From assembly GCA_014526335.1 (NCBI GenBank), contig JACTAT010000001.1, forward strand, positions 4,330,596 to 4,394,595: 64,000 nt of DNA, given 5' to 3'. The notes beneath the pieces were generated by a model. That model worked only from the letters and a program-made list of their open reading frames with translations. It searched no databases and had not been told where the DNA came from. Position 1 is the first letter of the stretch. The number at the start of each line of letters is the position of its first letter. Both the position numbers and the translations under genes were made by a program. Positions 33,547 through 43,600 of this stretch are shown here, one piece after another. Origin of the DNA: Chrysaora quinquecirrha. Its lineage: Eukaryota > Cnidaria > Scyphozoa > Semaeostomeae > Pelagiidae.

Positions 33547-34264
33547 AACTTTCGTCGCACAAACCGCATTATTGCAGTTTCACCTCGACTTTTGTTCCAG
33601 CAAATGACAAAATACAGAAGTGACTTCTACCTTTCGTCGAGAAAGCTCTTCGCTCGAATGTTTTCGTCTTTTGCGCTTAAGTCACTGCTGTTTTAATGTA
33701 ACTACGCCTTGGCGAAATCCTCCGCGTTAAGAGAAAATTTTTTGACGACAAATATGCAGGGAAATTTACCTTCCTCCAGGGTAAAATAAAACTTTCAAAC
33801 ACATCTCAGAATAAATAATCAAGGTTTGGAGTAGAGGAACTACGAGTTGTGAAAGTTGGTATTTTTTGCTCAGCTAAAGTATATGCGAGTGAGAAAACTT
33901 GCAAAATCAAGTCATCGAATTCGAACATTATTTATGTCAAACTTTCGATTTGTGCGTTTTACCATAGTTAACTTATGCACTGCATCAATACAGTAATTTT
34001 ACAATTCCTTGTTTTGCAGATAGCCTACCATATTTACAAATGTGATATGAATGATTGCATATTTGCGTCGCCATTAGTCTGAATTTTTCAAGTGGATCTG
34101 TCAAATTATCAATCAGACCAGACCACAGTGGTTATGGCCGCCCAGTACAGTACAGTAGTGCTTAACTTGGAAATTAGCATTTTCCTTGAGAATCATGTTT
34201 CAAGCTTCCGTCCAGTATTTCTCGATTTTGAGATAATTTCTTCTCGGGTGTGTTTATAAAGCTT
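33547..34264. other. Spacer between duplicated block and hairpin array
   Basis: I see no gene or clear repeat. Plus-strand frames such as 33433-33696 run on from duplicated 3' flank and look incidental. Confidence 0.4.
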
Positions 34265-35250
34265 ATATAATTTTTGAGAAAATTCGCCATTCCATATTTT
34301 TCTAAAATATGGAATGGCCTTATTATTCCTTCAATTGACTCCAAATCTTCTTAATTTCTACTCAGATGTGTTTGTAAGGCTTATACAACCCTAGCGGGAA
34401 GGTTTCAGCAAAAAGAAGCGAGTAATTTTTGAGGAAATTCGCCATTCCATATTTTTCTAAAATATGGAATGGCCTCGTAACTCCTTCAATTGACTCCAAA
34501 TCTTCTTAATTTCTACTCAGATGTGTTTGTAAGGCTTATACAACCCTAGCGGGAAGGTTTCAGCAAAAAGAAGCGAGTAATTTTTGAGAAAATTCGCCAT
34601 TCCATATTTTTCTAAAATATGGAATGGCCTCGTAGCTCCTTCAATTGACTCCAAATCTTCTTAATTTCTACTCAGATGTGTTTGTAAGGTTTATACAACC
34701 CTAGCGGGAAGGTTTCAGCAAAAAGGAGCAAGTAATTTTTGAGAAAATTCGCCATTCCATATTTTTCTAAAATATGGAATGGCCTCGTAACTCCTTCAAT
34801 TGACTCCAAATCTTCTTAATTTCTACTCAGATGTGTTTGTAAGGCTTATACAACCCTAGCGGGAAGGTTTCAGCAAAAAGGAGCAAGTAATTTTTGAGAA
34901 AATTCGCCATTCCATATTTTTCTAAAATATGGAATGGCCTTATTATTCCTTCAATTGACTCCAAATCTTCTTAATTTCTACTCAGATGTGTTTGTAAGGC
35001 TTATACAACCCTAGCGGGAAGGTTTCAGCAAAAAGAAGAGAGTAATTTTTGAGGAAATTCGCCATTCCATATTTTTCTAAAATATGGAATGGCCTCGTAA
35101 CTCCTTCAATTGACTCCAAATCTTCTTAATTTCTACTCAGATGTGTTTGTAAGGCATATAAAACCCTTGGAGGAAGGTTTCAGCAAAAAGAAGCGAGTAA
35201 TTTTTGAGAAAATTCGCCATTCCATATTTTTCTAAAATATGGAATGGCTC
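34265..35250 (+). repeat. 155-bp tandem array carrying seven perfect hairpins
   Basis: GCCATTCCATATTTT, a TCT loop and AAAATATGGAATGGC form a 15-bp perfect stem that recurs at 34286, 34441, 34596, 34751, 34906, 35061 and 35216. That is a spacing of exactly 155 bp each time. The sequence between stems (TTCAATTGACTCCAAATCTT, then CTCAGATGTGTTTGTAAGGC) is also nearly identical. The array lies between the two copies of the intronless gene and ends about 160 bp before copy 2. Confidence 0.95.
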
Positions 35251-35338
35251 TGTTTTTGTTTCACTATACTTTCAAAATTAAAAATATTGTCGCGATGTGT
35301 TTGGAAATTGCTTTTCTTTTGCACTTATGCATTTTGAT

Positions 35339-35395
35339 ACCATTCCATCATTCCATTCCATCATTCCATCATTCCACTCCATCATTCCATAATCC
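35339..35395 (+). repeat. CATTCCAT-type simple repeat
   Basis: ATTCC and ATC units alternate (CATTCCATCATTCCATTCC). The word CATTCCAT is also the outer part of the hairpin arm in the adjoining array. Confidence 0.8.
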
Positions 35396-35410
35396 ATATT
35401 TTAGAGATAG

Positions 35411-37216
35411 CCACTTTTGATCGACGGATGAGGATATTGATCGAATAGAGATATTCAATAACTGTATGTACTTCCTTGTTTGTCGTGTTCAAAAAAGAAC
35501 CTGACTTAAATCCCAGTTGTTCGCTTTATCAAATGTCAAATGTTTAATTTGAGTGAAGAAACAATTCCAATATTAAAGAAAGACTTATTTTAACATAACA
35601 GTGGTGGTATAACAATGTTGTTCGCAGCCTGCAGATGATAGTTGCTATAAACAACGCTGAAATGTTACATATGGCCAAGGCCTAAACCGTAAATTAAAAT
35701 TCTTGGTTTTGATATGAACATTACGGGATTAGTGGTGAAGCACTTGAGATTATAGAGACTTGAAGCGACAGTTTGACACATAATTTTCCTTAGTGTTTGA
35801 GCCGAGTTTTGACTCAGACAAAAACGTGTTACACGCGAGCTTTTGCTTTGGACAAAACAAGCAATTTCTCAGCTTTTTGGAGACTTTGAATTAATTACTA
35901 TGGATCAAAAAGCTCTATCAGATGGTGCTGAGGAAAAAGAGAAGACTGAAAGTCAGCTTAAAATCGAAGAAATAAAAATGGCAGCATTGGTTAATATGCG
36001 ACGAAAGATATCCAGCGAGCAAACATACGCAGGGCACGGATGGGACAAGTTGAAAAAGTACCATGAAATTTGTTCTGCTGCTCGAAATTTAAGAAAAATT
36101 TCGACACAAGAAGATGCTGCAAAAAATAATGGAAGGAGGCAACGTTCTAAATCAGTTCTACACGATGCGCCTTTCAAAAAAGTATCAAGCAGAAAGATAA
36201 GTGAGCCTCAAAGACCCTGGCCTAAATTGCCTGCGATTATAGTCGAGGGACGTGCACGAAGCTCAACAGTAGGTTGTGTTGATGAAGCAAGGTCAAATGG
36301 TTTGAGAAGTAGCAGTGCTTGTTGTAGTGACGGAAAAGACAGGCGGGATGAGATTGATTTTGTAAACAATGAAATTAAAACTGTAGCGAAATTTACTGAA
36401 GAAAAGGACAGCAACCTTTTGACTGAATGTGGCCTGAATAAAAACCACAATTTCTTGACTGTGGACACGATGGGGTCAGAAGAGGACGCGTGTTTGAAGG
36501 ATGAGAACGAAAAACGAGCTCAAGAAATCCAAGGAGATGATGAAATATCTCATTTATCGCGGTTAGATTCAAGTTTATCGAGTTTATCACAGTTAGGAGA
36601 CTCAAAAATGGGACATAAGAGAATTCCCAGAACTAATCTCCAGAATGAGGAAGTTCCAAAATTGGATCTTAAGTCACCAGCTGACGACAGCCTTCCCAGC
36701 ATTCCCAGTATAAGCAATAAAGTCAAGGACTTCATGAACAAATCTCAGCCAAAGGCTCCACCGCAGAGCCTTAAAATCTCCAAAGAACTTTTCTATGAAA
36801 ACGCACAAAGGAGGCGACCGCACAGCGACCATCTCCCACAAATAAGAGACAGAAACAAGGCTGATATGCTTTTTAACTCTAATTTGTGCCTTAATCCATT
36901 CGTCAAATCAGACGGACATGAATGGCATTATACAGATAAATATGGCAAGTGTAGATACCTGAGAGTCCCCCCTACACCAGTGCTTTCAATTGAAGAAATC
37001 TTTGAAAAAGATGGACAGGACGACGGGGGGAAACATAATCAGCAGAAGATAAAGGAGAATAGCTGACAAGAAACCTCCACAGTATAACCTGAGTGTGTGA
37101 AATAATTCTTAACAAATACGGAAATCAAATTATTGAGCAATTTTCATGACCATAGGAGAGGCAATTGCCCCCGTGATGGAATGTTGACTGTATGTATGTT
37201 AACCAGGCGAAACTGA
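35411..37216 (+). repeat. Segmental duplication, copy 2
   Basis: This is the downstream partner of 31756-33546. Flank and coding parts differ by a few percent in both. The duplicated segment begins just after the simple repeat that closes the hairpin array. Confidence 0.92.
35900..37066 (+). CDS. Unrecognised intronless gene, tandem copy 2 (388 aa)
   Basis: Paralogue of the gene at 32242. I count about 28 amino-acid differences over some 378 aligned residues and only about a dozen silent ones. The changes are spread along the protein, with a small cluster at EKIVNN versus EDAAKN. A 2-bp indel near the end shifts the last dozen codons, so this copy reads past the position of copy 1's stop. 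The C-terminal HEWHYTDKYGKCRYLRVPPT box is unchanged. The function is unknown. The frame is intact and the 5' flank is shared, so it may be expressed like copy 1. Confidence 0.7.
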   Translation: MDQKALSDGAEEKEKTESQLKIEEIKMAALVNMRRKISSEQTYAGHGWDKLKKYHEICSAARNLRKISTQEDAAKNNGRRQRSKSVLHDAPFKKVSSRKISEPQRPWPKLPAIIVEGRARSSTVGCVDEARSNGLRSSSACCSDGKDRRDEIDFVNNEIKTVAKFTEEKDSNLLTECGLNKNHNFLTVDTMGSEEDACLKDENEKRAQEIQGDDEISHLSRLDSSLSSLSQLGDSKMGHKRIPRTNLQNEEVPKLDLKSPADDSLPSIPSISNKVKDFMNKSQPKAPPQSLKISKELFYENAQRRRPHSDHLPQIRDRNKADMLFNSNLCLNPFVKSDGHEWHYTDKYGKCRYLRVPPTPVLSIEEIFEKDGQDDGGKHNQQKIKENS

Positions 37217-37361
37217 ACAAAGGCGAAACTGGAAACTCTACGCCAGAAGAGAGAGGTTTCGTCCGTTTCGTCGCTCAAACGCGCATTAGCTATTAAAACC
37301 TTGCAATAGCCTCCGCAGCCACAGGGATCTTTAAAATGCAACGACGGCCCTTGTGGCAAGA

Positions 37362-37908
37362 TTACGCGCTTATTGTGGACAGATTACGCGCTTATTTTAG
37401 ACATATTACGCGCTTATTTTGGAAAGATTACGCGCTAATTTTGAACAGATTACGCGCTTATTTTGGACAGATTACGCGCTTATTTTGGCAAGATTACGCG
37501 CTTATTGTGGACAGATTACGCGCTTATTTTAGACATATTACGCGCTTATTTTGGAAAGATTACGCACTAATTTTGAACAGATTACGCGCTTATTTTGGAC
37601 AGATTACGCGCTTATTTTGGAAAGATTACGCGCTTATTTTGGAAAGATTACGCGCTAATTTTGAACAGATTACGCGCTTATTTTGGACAGATTACGCGCT
37701 AATTTTGAACAGATTACGCGCTTATTTTGGACAGATTACGCGCTTATTTTGGACAGATTACGCGCTTATTTTGGAAAGATTACGCGCTTATTTTGGACAG
37801 ATTACGCGCTTATTTTGGAAAGATTACGCGCTAATTTTGGACAGATTACGCGCTTATTTTGGGCAGATTACGCGCTTATTTTGGAAAGATTACGCGCTTA
37901 TTTTCTGT
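37362..37908 (+). repeat. 22-bp minisatellite (GATTACGCGCTTATTTTGGACA), about 25 copies
   Basis: Units are GATTACGCGCTTATTTTGGA with variable ends (CAG, AAG, CAAG or CAT). Unit types alternate in a higher-order pattern; for example, the first six-unit block is repeated from about 37488. Because the period is not a multiple of three and the unit lacks stops in two plus-strand frames, frames of 202 and 75 codons run through it. These repeat DYALILERLRAYFGQITRLF. I treat them as accidental. Confidence 0.93.
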
Positions 37909-38155
37909 AATGTTTGTGACATCTATAAAAGACAAAATGTTTGAATTTTGAATTCTGTATATTAGAAGTTTGCTTATAGAATGAATATTCAAAGCGTTAT
38001 AAAAGTACTAATCTGTGTAGCTATAAACGTAGGATATTGAAGTGTGGAAATTTGTGTTTGAAAAATAAGAAATAACCACGCTCCTCCACAGCGTCCTTAT
38101 TTTACCTCGGCAGTCATTATTGTTATCATTTTGACGCTCCCATAATCTTAAGGCT

Positions 38156-38488
38156 ATGAAGCGAAACAAGGCTAGGAAGAAAAATTTCAAAATAGCGCAT
38201 GGTGGCGAGAAAAACAAACACTTTTTGTCCCCCAAGTCGAAAGAATCTTCGTGTCAGTCTGATCGGAAAAAGTTCAGAGATTATTTATTCGAGGAAGGTG
38301 GTTTTTGTGACCGCAGCGAAGAAAGTGGTAGCAGTAGTGGTAGCAGCGATAAGCCCACGGAGCCTACGTCTTCCAGCGAAGATGTTCGTCCTCGCAAAAG
38401 TCTTGATTTCTCTGGATCCGGAATAAAGAGAAGGAAAGGAGAAATCAAGAAGGCGAGTGTTCCTCCTGTCTCCTTCGCTCATTTCTAG
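38156..38488 (+). CDS. Possible small Lys/Ser-rich protein (110 aa)
   Basis: The frame begins with an ATG and has a strongly biased composition: a basic N-terminus (MKRNKARKKNFKIAHGG), an acidic/Ser middle (SEESGSSSGSSDKPTEPTSS) and a basic C-terminus (GIKRRKGEIKKASVPP). No domain is recognised. It is flanked by an inverted pair, ACGCTCCTCCACAGCG at about 38078 and CGCTGCGGAGGAGCGT at about 38494. It could be a small nuclear protein, a terminal exon, or chance. Confidence 0.3.
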   Translation: MKRNKARKKNFKIAHGGEKNKHFLSPKSKESSCQSDRKKFRDYLFEEGGFCDRSEESGSSSGSSDKPTEPTSSSEDVRPRKSLDFSGSGIKRRKGEIKKASVPPVSFAHF

Positions 38489-39657
38489 AAAGGCGCTGCG
38501 GAGGAGCGTGAAGAAATAACTACGAAGTGTTTTAAACATGTTGCCGAAATTTATGTTGGAAACTTCATTTATTTTGTGTTAGACCTTATTGGTATAAGGC
38601 TGAATTGACAAAAAGACGGATTCTCAGGCTTAAATTAATATCTTATTGAAAAATTTATCCCAATGAAATTTCTACGTCTAAATTTCGCAACTAATTTTAC
38701 ATCGAAGCATAGGATGCAGAACATTATCATACGTACAAAAATAAACTAAAATTGAATTAATTCTGAAGAACTAAGTATAAAAATGCAAACAAAAAACAAA
38801 TAGCAAACTACAACAAACAGACAGACAGACAGACAGACAGGCAGGCAGACAGACAGACAAACCGACAGACACACAGACCAACAAACAAAGTACAATATGC
38901 ATGTACTATACATATACAAAACAACCAAAAAATCACTAAAATATTCCAAATGGGGAGTACGAAAATCGGGAGGGGCAACAAAGGGGTAAATGGAAAGATT
39001 CGCAATATTGTACTGTTGTGTTGAGGCCAGGAATAATTAAAGACAATGGAAAATAAACGAAAAATGCAGACTATGGCTTTACTTAGGAGAAAAGCTAGGA
39101 TCATATTAAGGGGATAGGTCAAAGTTAGATTTGTCAAACGAAACTTTTTCATGCTCCTTAGAACTGATAGGTCACAATAACAACAACAAAAGCGAGAGCA
39201 AGGGACTGGTGCAGCCAGTCCGGGTGGAAGTGATCTTTAAAGGAATGCGCAATCAATATGCGTAAAACCTTAGATACTCTAAAAACTCTAAAAAGCATGT
39301 AAGACCTGAATGCTTTACTTCATTAAAGATGGGGACTTAATGACTCTGCGCTATTGTAAATTCGCCCCACCCTAGCCCTAACATTACCCTTAGACCCAGC
39401 CATAGCCCCAATAACACTAAAGCCCTAAACCTAACACAAACTGAACTCTTGACATAATGTGGTACCTCGTTTGAGTGAGGAAATTTGAAGCAAACGTGGT
39501 TTATCAGTTACTCAGGTGAGTTTTGCTTACGTTACAACAAACGATACCGAAACTGATCGGGGGTCGTTTGATGATACTGTATTATAAAACTTATTTCCCA
39601 ATAAATTACTGCGTATGTAATCAATATTATAGTTTCTTATACGATAATTAATTAGGC
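38489..39657. other. Region downstream of the CI-MPR gene
   Basis: It holds a CAGA microsatellite at 38815-38880 and a short stretch of CCCTAA-like words at about 39365-39440. A perfect 7-bp stem (GGACTGG/CCAGTCC) lies at about 39205. I see no clear poly(A) signal for the minus-strand receptor gene within 150 bp of its stop. Confidence 0.4.
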
Positions 39658-40650
39658 CTAAATTTCTAGTAGTTCTTCATCCTCGCTCTCCTCATCTTTA
39701 TATTCAAATTCATCTAATTTAGTCTCGTTTTCATTGTCTAATAATCCCTCTAAGTCATCTTCATCATCACTAGTCACATGGGCTTGGACCTTTGGAAATC
39801 AAAACGTCATGGTTATGATCTAACGCAACGTTTTCTTTAATCATGGTCAAAACTTTGCGAAAATGACCACAATTATACCCTGACCATGAGCCCTTCTCCA
39901 AATGAACGATAAAGATTCTTATAACTAGAAGAGGTATGTGTAGGTATATCACTAGAGGTAGAAAAGCGTCCCCGGACAAAATGACACGTAGTAATGCAGA
40001 TCGATACCTTGCCACTTCGGGACCTTGATCCAAGAAGGACCCCATCAGTTAAAGAAGATGCTTCTTGCATTCCGATTCAAAAGGCTATCTATACTTATTA
40101 ATCCGGTACGAAGGAATATGCTGATAAATACGGCATCTTATGAACTGAAGATGCCAACGGACGTGACACTAAATCAAGATGCTAATGAGCTAATGAATAC
40201 TGTATGAAATTAAGATGCTGATAAACACATGGTAGGAGATGAAGATGCTGCTGAATACGAAACGAAACTAGGACGCCCCTGAATGAAGATGCTTATATGA
40301 CAACGGTATGAAATGAAGATGTTGTTAAAACGGTATGGAATGAGGGTGGCACTAGGTTTTTGACACCAGGGAAATCGAGGCCTTACATTAAAATGATGCT
40401 TTTTCAAGAGCTACAGCAGGGCTTGCATAGGAACCTACTATGGAATCTACTTGGAATCTTCAATATCAAATCGAGCCGAAGAAACGTTTTCCTTGTTCTG
40501 TGGTTCGAGTCTAGAGCCAGTGCTTTTTGAATACTTACAGACGGCATATAAACAGGACATACCTCTCTGTATTTATAACCAGGAACATCCATATTTTTAC
40601 AACAAATATATTTCTTGCATTTAAATCGAATGCATGATGCTGTATTAGCC
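39658..40650 (-). other. IGF2R: CI-MPR cytoplasmic tail exons with sorting motifs
   Basis: Exons 40563-40650 and 39658-39789 encode a tail of about 75 residues. The first ends in CCKNMDVPGYKYRE and the second begins VQAHVTSDDEDD. Joined, they create YKYREV, equivalent to vertebrate YKYSKV, whose YxxV part is the AP-2 internalisation signal. The last residues, DEESEDEELLEI, hold an acidic-cluster dileucine (DEELL) that fits the DxxLL signal read by GGA adaptors, close to the C-terminus as in vertebrates. DLEGLL is a second possible dileucine. The tail is about half the vertebrate length. Confidence 0.88.
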
Positions 40651-43600
40651 CTGGAGGAAATAAAACATCTTTCAATTAGATTTAGCTTAGTTCCAATTTT
40701 TGTAAAATAAACGTTTTTATAGGTACAGCCGAATTGGCATTAAAGTAATTGCATCTGCATCTTAGTCAGATCTTGGTATAAACTCGGCTCGTCATCCGTC
40801 GGCATCCAGACATCATTGTGATTGCGAAAAGGCGAGTGGCCAGAAAATAACCCTGATTTACATCTGTTTGACCACTCAGCAAAGGTAATCATTAATTGCG
40901 AAAGGCTGGACCATGTGTCTGAAAGGTGAAGGTGAAATGGTGTTTTAGCGCCAGTCGCTAGGGTCTCAGTAGTAGGTTAACTAATCGAGACCTCGACCCT
41001 GGCCGTGACGCTTCCGTGGCTTGGCTCGAAACCTGACCGAACTGAGCTTCTGACACAACGAGTCAGCTGGATTACACCACGACGCCACAGCACCTTTAAG
41101 ACCTAAGCAAATAATATTAACGGCTTTCTCACCTTCTTTCTGGACTTTTTATAATGTAACCAACGACTAACAAAGCCAAGGCAGCGACCATTATTATGAA
41201 TACAATTAAAGCTGTGTGCTTCTTTTTAGATTTAACTTGATTCTGCTTTATTTCATGTGTATTCGAGTTTCCACTAAAAAAGAAGTGTACAAAATTGGGC
41301 GTTCGTGCTTGTGCATTAGGAATACCGTCGTTTTTGGACAGCAATGCTTTTGAACGTGTTCAAACGGTCAAACATTTGCTGTAAATCAAATTTGAAATGT
41401 TGGACCAACAATGTTTGATCGTTTGGCCATGGCCTAAGACTTCATTCTTTGTCAAATATTTGAAATTTGAATGTTAAGCAAAATGTTTTACCGTTTGCCC
41501 ATGTCGCCAAACATTGATCCTCAATGCTTGCATTAAGCAAAAGATTTGTCATTTTTTAAAAACGTTACTAGCAAAGTCTGCTTTTCAAACAATGTTTTGA
41601 CATGGCTAAATGTTCAAACACTGCTTGAAAGATGCTTGACAAAAATGCTGATCGTGTGATTGGGGCCTAAAAAGCTTCTAATAGAAAACCATCGCTTGTT
41701 TGAAATTATGGATAGGGATACGATATTCGTCTAATTTTACTTTACCTTTCTTTCTTCTTGCAGACAATTTTCGATTTAACATGGAACAAATATGAACATT
41801 CATTTTCATCTGATTTTATGAACAACAAACTGTTCTCTTCTCCACAAATTATGACAACTCGAACTTTTGCGTCACTGCAAGAGCTTTTGCCACCACTGTA
41901 GTCGATGATAATGTTTGTTGAGTTCGCTATGAAAGAGAGGCAAAAGAAATGAAAGCACGATATAGAGGCTGATTTCTCTGCTTTTCTTCGCAATATTGAA
42001 CTGTGGTAATATTAAAATAAGAAGTACCCTCATTGGTACCTTACCTGTCACTTTCTGCGTTGACACTGGAGCTAAAACATAGACCTCATCACCAGTCTTT
42101 GATTTTCTGCATACCGCAGCTGTCTTGGGACAGCCACTTGGTCCATCTTTTATACCACCAACTATATCTAGTGTGTACGTAAACCTAGATAAGGATGCTA
42201 ATGGATCATTGTAACAAACTTAAATAGTGGTGCAAATTTAAAAATTAAAACAACATTAACAATTCAGAATGTGTCGAAAAACTTGCTTGGCCATAATCCA
42301 TGACAGGAGAAATTGAATGAGCGGTAAAGCTTGGATTCCAATCTTTGCTACAAAGAGAGGCTTAAGCAGAATGGGCCTCATTGAAAGGGAACATACAAAA
42401 AGAGCGAGGCTAAAAGAGAAGGAAGTTAGCAGAGGAGCAAAACAGAGGGGCGCTAAATAGATAGAAAGCTTAATAAAGGAGAAACTTAGCGAATAGGGTG
42501 CTTACAAGAGAGGAAGCTTAATAAAGAGGAGCTACATGGATAGGAAGCTTAATCGAGATGAAGCTTAGTAAAGAGAAGGCTTAGAAGAGACATTGAATAG
42601 AATGGGGGCTTAATAAGGAGGACTAAAAGAGCTTTTTCCTATACATGCATTGCTCCCCTCCCATAAGGCTTTAAATCCTTAACAACAACAACACTAAAAA
42701 GATAGAACTTCGTTGTAACTATGAACAAAACATACAAAAAAGCATCCATCAAAATTACCGTTTATCCTCCGTTGATAAACTTTTACCATCCGCCATCAAA
42801 CTCTTCAGATCAACAATTTTCGAGTTGAAAGTTACACTTGTTGCAACAGACGCTGGTTGACATGCCAAACTTGTTTTCCAGTGAAAGAAATAATTCTTTG
42901 AGATCGTCTGCATGTCATTGACAAGAAAAGGTTGTCCTTTGTCTGTTAGTTCGTCACAAGTAAACGTTATTTGGGAGATAGGCCACTTTGAACCTATGAA
43001 TAAAATACAGAATGAGAAACGTTAACGTAAACGAAAATTAAAAGGGTACAATAATAAAAGGAAGGCAGTGCTTTAGTATCTAAGGAATTGGATGAGACCT
43101 AGGTCCTGGCTGTGATGCTTTCGTAGCTGGGGTTCGAACCCCGACCCCTCCTTGAGCAATCGTGGTTGGTGGTGTATAGTACGCTTGTACCTATAATACC
43201 GAAGGGCAGATGGGACGCTCCGATGGGCAAATCAACCCCATTGAAATCTGGTACATACCTGCGGGAAATCCTATTGATTCCATGGAAATTAATAGACTTA
43301 TTACCTGAGTCATAGATATTTCTATTGAATTCAACTGCTGGACGCTCAAACTTTTTCATTAAGACTCAGGTAAAAAGTCCAAGATATCCTCTGGAAACCC
43401 TTGTGCTTTAGAATCTCGTACATCTTTTTGAAGAGTGAGATGCCCCTCGGGGCACTCGCCTCTCCACGCATCTCTCCGGCACCACAGGCCCTATTGCACA
43501 TTGAAGAACATACCCTGGGTATCCTGTTGATATTTGAGAACCAATGCAGACTGCGAAGAGTCGTAATTCATCGTTTGATATTTGATCAGTCCAAGACTTG

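Noticed and set aside
37336..37944. A 202-residue repetitive protein (DYALILERLRAYFGQ repeats)
   Set aside because: It is the translation of a 22-bp minisatellite that is open in two frames at once. Nothing suggests selection on the protein.
39365..39440. Interstitial telomere remnant (CCCTAA-like words)
   Set aside because: The words are irregular (CCCTAGCCCTAACATTACCC) and not in tandem, so chance or old simple repeat is enough.
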